This document shows positions 49,846 through 61,855 of a stretch of DNA of 64,000 nt, in pieces (position 1 is the stretch's first letter; each line of letters starts with the position of its first letter). The notes beneath the pieces are model-generated. The model was not told where the DNA came from and did not search any database. It saw only the letters and a list, made by a program, of their open reading frames with translations. The translations under genes and the position numbers were made by a program. The DNA is from Paragonimus westermani (lineage: Eukaryota; Platyhelminthes; Trematoda; Plagiorchiida; Troglotrematidae), in NCBI GenBank assembly GCA_008508345.1, contig QNGE01000935.1:143458-207457 (forward strand). The letters run 5' to 3'.

Positions 49846-50417
49846 GCACGTCTAAGATAGTTGAAAAATAATGTGGACATACCAAAGTATATAACCAAAT
49901 GTACGATTCGATGTTATCCTGTTGCTACTAAAGCTTCATATCCATACCTGGTGACAAAATTGCGAGATTACCAAGTAGTTTCTAGCTAGTTCGTTTCCAC
50001 AGGCTACCTTGTGTTCAGTTTGCATGTTTAACTAAATGAGAACACTGGATATTGTAAAAGAGAAGCACCACTGGAAATCCATTCATTCTTACTGAGTCGA
50101 TGAAGGGGGCAGTAAAAATGAACTAGAAACTACGATGACCACTCCATCAGTACGCATTGCACTAATTTGCTGATCACATACGCACGTAATGCGTGCATCA
50201 GCTGCATTCTATTGGTTTTTCTTCCTAATCTTGTATAGGAAGTATTACTGTGTAACCCTATGTTGAAAAGATTACTGCTTTATATTTCTAGTAGCCTTCT
50301 TGCTAGCTCACTTCTTACAACTGAAGTTTCTCTATTTGTCATTTCCGAAAGACAGGGGTTTCACTTTCCTACTAGCCTACTGCCTGGCTGACCAGCGTTG
50401 ACCGGCTGGACTACAAG
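49846..50417. other. Intergenic stretch upstream of the four-exon gene
   Basis: No recognised feature. It would hold the promoter of the minus-strand gene and the acceptor of the plus-strand exon at 50418, but no TATA box stands out. Confidence 0.35.
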
Positions 50418-50629
50418 GGGTCTCCACTCAAACTTTCGGGTCTTGTTTCTTCGTGTCTACACTGGATAAGGAGTGCGTGAACAAAACCAAAGGTTGTGTA
50501 GCGCAAATCACTCGTGATGGCGCATGTGAGCAAACAGCCTTTGGCTTCGGTGATTTTGACAGACTATGCAAAAAACGGATACTGTCAACCGAACAGGAGA
50601 TCACGCGGCGGGGTCGCATATCAGCTTAG
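50418..50629 (+). CDS. Candidate cysteine-rich terminal exon, unidentified
   Basis: After GACTACAAG a 70-codon frame runs to TAG at 50627-50629 with no initiating ATG, so it would be a 3' exon (phase 1 start). It has five cysteines in about 40 residues (C...LDKECVNKTKGC...DGACEQTAFGFGDFDRLC) and a basic tail. The cysteine spacing does not match Kunitz, EGF or saposin patterns that I know. The acceptor is mediocre and no AATAAA was found downstream. Confidence 0.28.
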
Positions 50630-50824
50630 TATTCAACACACTAGGTGATGTGAGTATTGTGTCAGGCAAACTGTTAATGAAAACGAAATATTCCGAGTCA
50701 CTCCACACAACAAGATGTAGTGATAGGCGAAATCCGACGAGAGACTATATTGGATTTTATTTAAGTCTCTTCCAGAATATACAGATCGCCAAACGATCCC
50801 AGAGTCCAGCCAACTGTCAGTCTT

Positions 50825-51000
50825 TGATAAACAGATTGAGAATAACACAACGTTACGAGCAAGTTGTAATACTCTACGTTTCAACCACCTCGGGTGGCCT
50901 TCCTCAGGAGTGTTGTAATCGAAATCACACCACCCGAGGTGGTTGAAACGTAGAGTATTACAACTTGTTTGTAACTTTGTGTTATTCTCAATGTTTATCA
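50825..51000. repeat. Penelope-associated hairpin repeat with hammerhead-like core
   Basis: Arms 50825-50897 and 50930-51000 are imperfect reverse complements around a 32-base spacer. On the minus strand the sequence through the spacer reads CTGAGGA, GGCCACC-CGA-GGTGGTT, GAAACG: the CUGANGA / stem II / GAAA order of hammerhead ribozymes. Penelope-like elements are known to carry hammerhead motifs in their terminal repeats. Stem III can form (TCTACG with CGTAGA), but I could not fold a clean stem I, so catalytic activity is doubtful. A related 92-base copy is at 18862-18953. Confidence 0.6.
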
Positions 51001-54000
51001 GTAGCATATTAAACACGACGCCAAAACTATTCAATTTCATTCGTACTAAATTTGATGCAGATATGTTACAACCGTCAGTCTTTCTTTAAACAGAATCAAC
51101 CCTATTTCCAATCATGTCGAAACTGCATAACAATCATGGTCCTTTGATTAACGTTTACTGAAACAAGGAGTTCTTTGGGGATGAGGTGATACTTATGATG
51201 GTAGTCTTAACGTAATTGTTGGATCGGTCGAAGTTCAACTGATACGTTTTCCGTCTTTGTTCGGTATGATGTGGAGTGATGAATTCCGTTGAGGCGTGTT
51301 TGGTATGTTTGTAAAAAGCCGATCCTATGTTTGACTTTATTAGACTCTGCTGTGTGCACTAAACGATCATGATGAATTTTGTACCATAACTGCACAGTAT
51401 TTACTTACTTTCTTTCATAAATATCATTACTTATCTAGTAAAACTTCCCCTCTTGATATTGTCTGACACGTACCCATCTTCGTCTGCACCCGATTGTTCT
51501 TATGAGTTCATTTTGCACTGACTAGTGGCCGTTGGCGGATTCGTGTTTTGGTTACTCCATTTTAAACACCTTCCTGTTAGATGATTTGTGTATCAGATTA
51601 ATTCACATTCAAAGTAAGATGGCATGCTTATTACAATTTTAATCAATAGTGTCGTATAAATTCCAATCCTTTTGATCGTCTTTTCCGACGTTTTTTTGGA
51701 CTTGGAAGGCAGTCCCGTTAACCCGACCATCAGAATAAGCGTTATTGAAATTGTCCAGTACGTGTTACCGAGTGAATCACCCCGAAATCGCCACGAGCTA
51801 TTTAACAGTGATCTTTATGATGGACAGTACAATGCTGTTCCACTTTGTAGTATCCAGACAAGACAAATGAAGCTCCGTGAATCTTTTAAAGGGGACGTCG
51901 CATTTGGTTGATATGGACTCATGAATTGTAAACATTGTGGTGTGGACGTATACTTTATGGGGGAAGCCGTTTAGTACGAGTGACTGTGAACAGTAATGGA
52001 GTAGATTTGATTTAAAGTATAAAGCTGTATCTTGATTTGAAGACCATTAAGAAGCGATTATTGTTGTTTTCTTTAAGTTACACTTTGAACAAATTATTAG
52101 TGAGCTGGCCACTTTCAGAGATGAGGAAACTGTCAAATCTGGTCAATAGAGTGAATGGTGTGTACTGATGGTATCACACTACACGCGCATGGAACGTAAT
52201 CTGCCATCGAGACAATGCCGCATTATATACATTCCAGGTCACATACGCATAGATCCTTCTTCTCATAATGCTTGCGTGGGAGTGACTGACCCACTGACCT
52301 GATTTGAACCCGAGAGATTTTGCAATGCATACTTACCTGACACGTGGAGTGACCCACGATTATAGGCTGACTTTCGGGCTGCCCAAAAGCGAGAACATAA
52401 TCGCCTGAGTTCAACCCATCTTGACTTATTTGTGAGAAACATGTTGGAGTAGTGTGTCAGGATTCCGAAACAGAACTAAAAGACTCGGTGTCATTAGCTA
52501 CTTTCTGGTAAAGCAGACGTCACAGTGGTTTTATCGTTCCGCGTGACCCTTTTCAGTAACTCACTACTAAAAGATGGCCATCAGCTGAGTTTTTTCTGTC
52601 ATGGCGTGTGACGCTCTCGGTAAGCTGATGACGAAGAATGGGTAACCTGATGATGCTACCTCTAAAATATTGTGTGATCTGTATTTCTCTCTTGAGGGCA
52701 GGTGTACTTCCTCACGACTGTTGCATTCAAGTAAATTTTTCTGTTAGCCTACGCTGGAAAGACTTGCTTGACTACCACAATCAGTTATGCATAGCCAATT
52801 TCGAATAGGTGATTCAACTCTGGAAGAAGCGTCCTAACCAGTGCTTTACTGACCTCACGTTAGACGTAACTGCAAAATCTAACTGCAAACCTTCATGCGC
52901 AGCAGTACGCGGAAAATGCTAAGGTTAATGGACTACGCTGCTGCTTCCTTCATTGTAAGGCATATATCAGGCAGAGTTCATTATGCCGTTAGTGGTTCAT
53001 CGTCTACTCTTCTGATGGATGCTTACAACTCACAAGTTTGGGAGTAATGTGAAGTCCTAACCGATTACTCGTCACCCGACAACTTTGTGGGCTCGGACAC
53101 AATCAAGTACCAATAATTGTTTCCTGTAAATTTACCGGTGACCCTCACGGACGATGGCGCTTAGCTTGCTGACTGAATATAAGAGCCGTTGTTTTCGGCT
53201 TCACGCTGATCACATGTTCACAACAGAGGAGTGTATGAAATAAATCCATATAACGTTTCTGGTGTCTGGTCGTCATATTCCGATATTTGTTAAGTGAACT
53301 GAAATCCACAACGTAGTGATAAATCCAGTTGGCCTTAATGAAAAACGTTTTATCGAAGGGTCAAAAATTGAAGGCTCCGGCTGTTATTGACTGATTACTA
53401 TACCGTTCAGTCATAGCTTTTACAGTGAATCTGTAACACTTAAAATCCCCGACGTTTAAGTTAGTAACAGTAGTTCATTCGGCAAATTTGGTGATTGTAA
53501 AAAGGTGCGACGATGAAGAACCCGAAGTACGGTCGGATTTAATCCACTGTATCTCTAGGCTGTGCGTGGTCTGCCACCCTAGCCAGTATGCTACTAAGAG
53601 AGCTTGAAACATTTGTATTTAGATCCCATTTGCCCAATCACTTAGTCGATGTTCGTCAAGTTAGCTAAGGATGGAATGCCAAGAGAGAGTTATCGTGAGC
53701 AACCAAGAGGCCTAGTCACCGTTATTGTTCAGCTATAAATTATGAATTTTGATCGAAAAGTTAGCTAGTTTGTTTATATCAGCAAACGAATCAACAAAAA
53801 ACATCCCTGCTAACACAACAGACAAGCAGAATATGCTGACATGCATGCACACAAGTTTAAGTTACAGCTTACCGAGCTGAAACGTAATCGTGAATTAAAA
53901 ACTGTCGTCTCTGCACGTGGTTCTTAACCTGTATGGTGTAGGTCGATTGAACTACAGAATATAACAGTATCAACAAAAGCTGCTCAAGTGGCTAGTTGAA

Positions 54001-56329
54001 ACGCAGGCACCAAAATTTTGTCATACTTCACTCAAAGCGTAGCATAATAGTTGTGTGTTTAATACCTAAGTGAAAACACAGTTGACCATGTATGCATTAT
54101 AACAATTTGTAGATAAAATTGGGTTAGCCAACTACCTTTTACCTTCCGCTGTGTAGAAAAGACAACTAAATTTAAAAAACAAACAACTCACTACCCACCT
54201 CTTCCAAGAGTTCTGTATGATGCAAATCTCTCAACTTGCTGCTCAACAGCAGTTACTATCAGAACAATATAGCGGTAATAGGCAGTCGACCTTTGTTACG
54301 GTTCCATTGTGGTAGACATAATTAATAGTATCCTAACTTTATTTGTCAGGTAAGCGGAGTGACACACTGACTGTGTGCGACTGCACCATGTATCGACCGT
54401 CTGCAATGTGTCTTACTTGTTAGCGTGAACAGCATTAGTATAATTCGAGTTCAAAGTCGGTTTGATGATACTCAGTGTGTACCCAGGCCTACACACGAAT
54501 CCGGAAGTCTGATTATAGATTACTTGGATTTATTGCATTATTGATGAACGTGCTTTGCATTAAAATTTGACTGATGAAGGAACAAAACAATGAAGGGGAA
54601 CGATCACAGGTATTAAGACGGATGCACCTACTGGGTTATCCAGGAAGCAATTTCGGAAAAATGGCGTTTCATTAACATCCGTTTTTGTCCGGTACTTGTG
54701 TTGTGTGAGTTGTGTTTGTGTTTGTTACGTAATTGAAACATATGCTGTCCCTTTGGTTTTAGTGAATAAAATCCACTATATAACTCGCACCATGTTTGCT
54801 AACAACAACTGATATCTGAACTAGGATTGGGTAACCAAAGCCGTTTAATGACGGGAACGTGCAGAGCTTTCTGGGAGATTTTGAAGACATAGCCGAAGTG
54901 CTCAGTCAAAGCCGATTGGGTCAGACTGGCAGCCTTATGAGCGAGCCTCAGAGACATGGTGAAGACCATTCTGGAGACGGCACAAAGAGGCCCTACGACG
55001 TTAGAATGAGCCGCAGCGAAAGAGATGCTGGTTACTTGCTTCAACAGTTCTTTTGAATGTCAGAGATTTAATGCAGCAATTCACGGGCGCTCGGTTTGTG
55101 TCCGGAAGCGCCGACCTAGTCTGTGTTACGCTACTATATGTGTCTATATCAAGGGCCTTGTTGGGGTTGGAGGGGATTCAGGACAACACATGACGACAGA
55201 CCAGCTCATGAAGAAACGTCCTCAGCAGTTGGAGCGCAACACAAGAGTGCTCTAATCACCCGGCTGGCGTAATCCAAAGAGCTCATCGGCGAGGTTCTTT
55301 GATTGTTGGCTGAAGACCATCAAACTTTCGGTTCGGTCAGAGCGAACCAAACTAACAGAATGGATGAAGTAGGACTCGAAATAAAAAGAGGCTAACTCAG
55401 GGAGTGGTAGGTTTGGAAATGGGCAGGGTGGAACAGGCCGGATGTTTGAAAATTCCTGGCTTTTGTTAAGAGTATGTCCTTTGAGCAACAAAACGAAAAG
55501 ATTAGATGAGCGCTTCACAGTATATTTGTTAGTAGATGTAAATTCGATGACTGGTACGGTCGATGGGATGATATTTCAGGATAAAGTTTAAATCAAAGTT
55601 GGGATAACTGAATGGTGGACATAGAAGTGACAATTTATTGGATAGATCTCATACCACGGGAGATTTTCCAGTCGCGCGGGTGTGAGTTTGGGTGCAAAGT
55701 TAATGTCGTAGCAAAACACACCGTCCGAATTGGTAATCACGTAATCAGATACTCACTCGTGGCTTCGTTTGATGCAGATCTAGCTATTATGAGAGAAGAA
55801 TTTTTAACGCACTGAAGACATGCTTAGGGCGAAACACAGTAGCATCAACCTAATTGGGCAGTGCTGATCACGGGGTTATGGACCGGTTTGTGCTTAGTGA
55901 TTCTGGTCAGTCTTTGTTTGAAATTACTGGGCAATCTGAACACCATTCACATGAGGTTGTGGTTTAGTGTTCGGGTATGATTACTTGGCCATGCCTACTG
56001 TGAAGCTACTAACGTTGCGGATAACACGCGTCTCACAACCACAAAGGTTGGATCGCGAATTCCGGTTCAGACTAAGATATGCAGTACTGCTGAGCTCTAC
56101 CAAAAGCGAAACTTGAGTCCGGTGCTTCCATCCCTAGTAAGGTGGCCGAATGGTGTACCCGAGGGTCAAGGCTGCGAACGCGTACAGGTGGTGTTCAGTT
56201 TGACTGAGAAATGACCATAATCAATGTTTCCGCTGCAGACGGTAAAGAGAGATCCTTAAAGAGAGACCACCGGACAACTTCCTGTTCGAGAATGTCGAGA
56301 AAGATTAAGAGGCTGTATAATGTTCTTCT
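51001..56329. other. Long stretch without a recognised gene
   Basis: Short frames occur on both strands (51672-51911 plus, 55518-55252 minus, 55612-55815 plus), but none has splice, poly(A) or family support. At 54800-55060 both strands are open over ~200 bases, which often marks an old repeat. A possible tRNA-like repeat core is at 52223-52414. Nothing else seen. Confidence 0.35.
52223..52414 (-). repeat. Possible interspersed (SINE-like) repeat
   Basis: The minus strand contains CGGGTTCAAATCAGGTC, resembling a polymerase III B box and sharing a 12-14 base core with the 14530-14840 candidate. No A box could be placed at tRNA spacing, so the call is weak. Confidence 0.25.
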
Positions 56330-56960
56330 GTATCAATCATCCTAGACTACTGTTGACGAATAAAAAAGGATATGGTTAATAACATCCATGAGGTGTTTAA
56401 AAATGGAATACTCGAGCAGAATGAGTGTCCCAATCGAATGCAGCCATGGGTACCACTCTCAAGAAAGACGACTCTGTATGAATTTGTGCACATATCCAGG
56501 ACTCTGACGAGTAAACTGTAACTAAAATGTTCGTTCTGACCGGTACAGACGAACTGTCGTACAACGGTTCACCATCAACGCCTTTTTCAAGCTAGATCTC
56601 CACAGTACATTTTTTCGTACTCCGAATCTTTTGCCGTTTTCTTCACTACAAGAGTTCTGTCACATGCGTTCGATTTTGCTCAATTTGCCTGGCGGATATC
56701 TCATTTGGTTTTTGGATTGTAAGGTTGTGCGGTCTACATGAATGATTTGCTTTTGGCACAATCAAAGAGAATCACGATGGAAATCCGCATTTTCTGCTAG
56801 ACAAGCCACGTCAGTCCAAATACCGTTTAAATACGCAAAAGTAAAAATTTCATTGGCGTGTGTTTACCTTCCCCGAACGTCATGAATAGCGAGTGTATTC
56901 GTCCAAGAGTTAGGGTGATGTGGGAAAGTTGTACCTAGTTAGACTGGGCAGTCTTATGAA
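56330..56960 (+). mobile_element. Very decayed LTR-retrotransposon reverse transcriptase
   Basis: In shifting plus-strand frames one can read FKNGILEQNECP, INAFFKLDLHSTFF and GCAVYMNDLLLAQSKR, which follow the order of Gypsy-type reverse transcriptase (..GIIEPSxSP.., F.KxDL.SAF, VVYxDDILV). The catalytic DD reads ND. Stops are numerous. The identification is by motif order only. Confidence 0.4.
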
Positions 56961-57559
56961 GAGTTATTAAACAAAATCTCATTGCGACCCGCAAAACACA
57001 GCACCTTTTCTTTTGCCGCAGTCACCTGAAACACATCCACTGTGCATCTGATAACCCACTGACTTTTAGATTCTTTACAGTGCATAAGCATTAGTGTTGT
57101 GAGCCTGGAAAGCAGATGGTGTATTGTTTATTGGGAAAACCAACACATGGGTTGTGCGCTTCAGTATGACAACAAACAGACACGCATTCACATATACCAT
57201 TGGTCCCAGGACGTCACGGTTGCAAAGATTGCAGATGCCTAGTTCCAATATGTACACAGAACTATTTGATTTCAAACTGCACTCCACTGTTTTTTCTTCT
57301 ACTGCCCTTTACGGTTACTTCAATATTCAAATGCATGCTCATGCTTCAGTACTGAATAGTAAAAGGGTGGGTAGTCCAGTACGATCGCTCATTCTCACTA
57401 CATTCCTCTTCACGCAAAGATTGTTCCAGCTGCAGCAGATCCGTTCAAGCCCTCTCCGTTCTCTCAACAATCTATGTACCAGCCTCAGTGATGTTGATAT
57501 ATGTAGTTTGTATTCCTCTCTGATCGCAGTTTCATGCTATTTACAAAGCTGACTTCTCT

Positions 57560-60330
57560 GGATTCGATGTTGACCTTTATCATTCTTAATCACATGCACC
57601 GAGCCGCGCGGTTCTACTACTACATACGGTCCCTTCCACCTTGCCAAGACCAGGGTCCCGTTACACCCGGACTCCACCGGTTTCTGTGCTTAACATTTTA
57701 ACCAGGTTCAAACACAGCATATCGACACGATAACTTTGCAATCGATTGCTCTTTGGAAGCATCTTATGCGTTTGTCAGGTTCTGGTTGGCCAACCTCCGA
57801 GCCTCTGCTAATTCACATGTACTTATCCGTCTGTCCCCCCATAAGCCAATCTCCTGGTCGGCTGGCAGGCGTGGTACGCCCACACATTGGCTCTGACGGC
57901 GATTCCTCCGCCGGTCGTTGTAGCGAACGGCCGTCGGTCAACAAAACTAATGGCAACGTTTGCTTCCAGCCTCCTACTTTCTCCGCCAACTACCCGTCGA
58001 CTGTGCGAATGTTTCCGTCCGTCAGTCCGTTTGATTAGGGATGGTATGGCTGGGCGCAAATTTCCTTGATTTTCAAACGTTCCAAACAGTTCCGAAACCC
58101 CTCACTTTCGAAGCACGGACGTTGATGAGTCCATATGCTTCGCAGAATTCCATGAGCTGCAACGATGTGTTCCATGGACGCCCTGAATACGGTGCTTGCA
58201 CGCTGATCGGGTATAGCGGTTGCTTCGAATCATATCGTGAAATGCTCAGCCATGACTACGATTCATTGGTTTTTGGACACGGTTAATGTAAAGGAGCCTA
58301 TCTGATCCACTAACCGCAATTCCCCGGTCTCACTGACCGGGGTTTGTTGTGTGGGATACTGACTGAAGTGGTTAGTGCCCTTCAGCAGCTGACATTACTG
58401 GCAAACAAAAACATGATTGTTAACATCATGCTTCATTCCTGGTCAATATGCACTTCGCCTCAGCATTCCATAAGTTCGATGGCAACCCGTATGAACTAGC
58501 TGGTGACAGTTCTGTGCAACTGCCACTTTTAACCCCTCCCCGGTGTTGCTGGTACGTTAATTGCTTCCGACAGCTGACCTATTAAAAGTCTGGCACTATT
58601 CAATCGCAAATCTGATCAGTTCATTCTGAAAGCTTTCATTTCTGAATTTTCTTCGCTTTATGGTGGTTGTCTTCACGATAGAATTTGGTCAGTCACCGTG
58701 TGGATCGCTGTATTCATCCTCTGTGCTGCTCGTAACTTTCCGGGATCGTTCTCCAGTTCACTATTGTCAACTACGATCACGTCCTTATGGACCTCGTCCA
58801 TATGTTGGGTTTGGGAAAGCAAACGGGGAACAGTTGTTTTTTGGGCCCAACGAGCCAGCTTTCCTTTGGGGTTCTTCACTGGCTTAATTCACCTCAACGG
58901 TTTGTAGTCGGTGGAAACGTCGTCCAACTAAGTATACCCTGCATTTTTAAAAAGACCATACAAACACCAAACACTTTTTCTGCAGTTCAGTAGTTTTGTC
59001 CAGCAGGAGTTAGCACTTGACTGATATATTCCACAACACAATCAGTGAAACTGGCACTTCTTTTTTCAATACCTCACATAGTGGGTTCGCAATATCATTG
59101 GGGTTTTTAGTGGATCGGTTGTAGAACATAATGCAGCGAAGAAACTGTCACTGGATCCTCTACGATGTCGACACCGGATTAGCCTCGATGGACAATGGTT
59201 GGACCTCCTTCCGACCGATATTATGACCGAGTAGTACTACCGTTTGTTTCGCCAGTTGAGACTTCGGACTACTGATCCGTAGGCCGGTTTGTTCAAACTT
59301 CTGCAACACAGCTGAAATATGCACCGTTAATTCGACCTCACTACCACTGTAGGTGACGATACGGTCTCATTGGATGACAGTGTTGTTCAGTACCTCCAAT
59401 ATCAGTCGTCTGAACGTGAAAGAGGCGCCCGATAGGCCAAGCGGCATACATTTGAACCGATACTGTTTTTCTCCCACCGAGAGAGCTGTTTTATCTCGGT
59501 CCGATTATTTGACTGGAATCTGCCAATATCCGGACCGCAAATCCAACACTGTGATTATCCTGCCGTTCCGCAGCTAAGCAAAAAATTTCTGTCACCGCTG
59601 GGAAAGCTACATTGACTGTAATCTCAATGAGCCGTCTGAAGTCGACATAAAATCGAAATTTACCATCAGGCTTCCTCACGAACAAGACGGCAGAATAGAA
59701 CGGACTACCGGCATCCTTCATGATTCTTTCTTTCACCATATCCTTAACTTGTTATCAAAATTCTGGCTGCATGTGTACTGGAGTTCTTCGGGGACCGAAT
59801 GGTCACGATCGAATTGGATCGATGGGGATTTCGTTTTCAAACCAGTTTCAATAGCCATACTGGTCCTGGTTCACAGCGGAAAATTCACGGAATTCGAAAT
59901 TTCTTCACCCAGCAACCGGTTGCCAAGGGTTGGCATCCCTTTAGGCGTGTCCGCCTCAAATTGTCCAAACTGTGGGTTGCGTTCCCCAGCTAGTGGAACC
60001 ATTCCATACTTTGTTGACAGTTAGATATTTCAAATTAATCTTGGCCTCAACACGCTCCAGAAAATCCGCTCTCAGTATGGTCTGGCCTGGCTCGGGGAAA
60101 CGATGAAGGGCTGTTTGACTACGTGACCACCGATTAGAGCATCATATTCTTCCCGGCCATCAAATTTGAGAGTATATCTCCAGACTGTTCGGACGACCAC
60201 TACACACTGCTGAACAGTTTTCCCTGGCTTTGGTCCATTCAATGAAATCGCCGCCTCAGTATCAGTCAGACACTATTCCAAGCTGCTATTAATTTCTGGG
60301 CTAGCCTAAGCTGTCATACCATCAGTCACA
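57560..60330 (-). mobile_element. Ty3/Gypsy LTR retrotransposon pol, decayed
   Basis: Read on the minus strand from high to low coordinates, pol domains appear in order. Protease: DTEAAISL near 60255 (family DTGAAISL, the active-site Gly is lost) and ILRADFLERVEAKINL near 60075-60005. Reverse transcriptase: SPFYSAVLFVRKPDGKFRF and VDFRRL at ~59690-59620, MPLGLSGASF ~59440; the YLDD box near 59375 has become stop-DR. RNase H border: GLRISSPKSQLAKQTVVLLGH ~59280-59220 (split in text as a family hallmark). Integrase: NNHVFVCQ zinc-binding part ~58400 and the C-terminal RWKGPYVVVEPRGSVHVI ~57640-57580. Gag and both LTRs were not found; the 5' side stops near the TAG array. The copy is dead. Confidence 0.8.
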
Positions 60331-60514
60331 CCTATTATCGGGTTTCACTTCTCCAACCAAAAACAGTCAACAAGACGTTCAATTAACTATGGTCTTCCCT
60401 TGCTGTATATATATATATGGGACCAGTTGGTGCCGAACTGTACCCCAATGTTTCTTGTTCTATCCTCTCCCAGTAGCTAGTTCGATGTACAAACTCATGC
60501 TCATGCTCCACAAC

Positions 60515-60517
<3 letters not shown>

Positions 60518-60589
<72 letters not shown>
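60518..60589 (+). repeat. (TAG)24 microsatellite
   Basis: Twenty-four uninterrupted TAG units, 72 bases. Its right end is directly joined to an R2-like element fragment. The many-Tyr and many-Leu frames on the minus strand are by-products. Confidence 0.98.
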
Positions 60590-61580
60590 AGGTGACCGGA
60601 GCGGCCAGTCAGTTCTCTGCCGTGGCAACTGTTGTCAACCAGAAAGCCTCGCTCATATTCTTCAATCATGCTGGATCACTCACGATGCGCGTTGTGCTTG
60701 ACATAACCGCGTGGCTAAAGACCTGGCGAGACGAATGCGTTACTTGGGCTTAGCAGTCTTCGAGGAGCTGCGAGTACCAACGGCGAGCTCGTTCATCAAA
60801 ACCGATGTGATCGCGGTTCGTGGCGGCGCTGCTGTGGTGCTTGATGTCAGTATAGTGGATGACTATCGTTGCCAACTTGCCTGGAAGGACAAGATTGCGA
60901 AATACGGTACTGACTCCCATAAAGCCGCCATTTTGTCCACCCTCCATACCATGAGTTGTGAGGTGAACTCTCTCTCTCTCATTCACCTGTGATTATTTCC
61001 TTTCGCGGAATCATGTTCCCTTCTTCATGTAGCGCTATTCTTCGACTCGGATTGCCTTCCTATGCAGTCACTGATCTATGTTTACCAACAGTTCTTGGTT
61101 CCCTGAAAACCTACGACACCTATATGCGGTGAACCTGACGTTGAGTGTTGCCACCTCCCTGACAGTCGTCTCTCTATGAAGGACATTCTATCCGGATGCG
61201 TGAGCCTTGACTGTAATAACACCTTTGTGCCCTGAAGAGCCTGTGAATTTGTGGGATTTACTCTGTACAATATTTCACCTTTACCGAGTTTTTTTTAGTT
61301 CTCCTATCCTGTGCCTCCAATTTTCTGCACACTGTTTGGTACACACCCCTAACCTTTTGTTTGTTTGATGTTTGAACTATTAACGCTTGTCATGCTTATG
61401 CGAGGACCTGTTAACTGTACAATGTTGCCGACTACGCCGCACATAACATTTGACTGTGAGCTTGTTTTTGCATACTCCCCATTCCATTTCTTTTTTTCAT
61501 ACTGGTGTCGCCGCTTGTTCTTTCTTTGCAATAAGCTGTGTACATTGCTCTTCAAAATAAACGATATAGTTGTAGTAGTG
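60590..61580 (+). mobile_element. R2-superfamily non-LTR retrotransposon, 5'-truncated 3' end
   Basis: The element starts at the last TAG unit. Its frame reads a CCHC knuckle (LCRGNCCQPESLAHILQSC, then WITHDARCA and HNRVAKDLARR) and a restriction-enzyme-like endonuclease (SFIKTDVIAVRGGAAVVLDVS, with AWKDKIAKYG), the C-terminal order of R2/R4-type elements. The PD of the catalytic PD-D/ExK motif reads TD, a TGA interrupts the knuckle near 60702, and a frameshift near 60985 precedes the conserved end LGSLKTYDTYMR with TGA at 61130. The 3' UTR runs ~450 bases, with AATAAA at 61556 and a TTGTAGTAG end near 61570-61578. Inactive copy. Confidence 0.82.
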
Positions 61581-61775
61581 TGAGGAGCAAAGCACGATCG
61601 CTCGTCCTGATTACACTAGGGAGAATATTAACCTAATAACGACGAAAATCTTGAAATACAGGCTTTCGAGCTATGGAAATTTACTTATCCAAAGAGGAAC
61701 GACAGTTTAAACTGCACTAAATTGAACCCACGACGAGACTTGTTTGTCAATAAGAGTTTCCAGTGTCATTGCAAA

Positions 61776-61855
61776 ATGGTTCAACGGGCACACGAATTAC
61801 TGGTTTTGATGGGTGTGTACATAGTGGCACTGATTCTAAACGTCACAAATGATAG
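61776..61855 (+). CDS. Candidate first coding exon with signal sequence
   Basis: ATG at 61776 opens MVQRAHELLVLMGVYIVAL, a signal peptide or anchor, continuing ILNVTND to a strong donor GATAG|GTATGT (61855/61856), phase 2. A good acceptor (AGAGTTTCCAG) ends 11-12 bases upstream of the ATG, suggesting a 5'-UTR intron or spliced-leader addition, which flatworms use. An N-glycosylation sequon (NVT) follows the hydrophobic core. Downstream exons were not identified. Confidence 0.32.

Noticed and set aside
50633..51040. 135-codon minus-strand ORF over the hairpin repeat as a gene
   Set aside because: It is a translation through the repeat arms; a similar frame would appear at any copy.
57736..58069. 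Plus-strand 100-codon ORF as a gene
   Set aside because: It is antisense to the integrase part of the Gypsy element.
60383..60669. Poly-Leu / poly-Tyr proteins on the minus strand
   Set aside because: They are translations of the TAG microsatellite.
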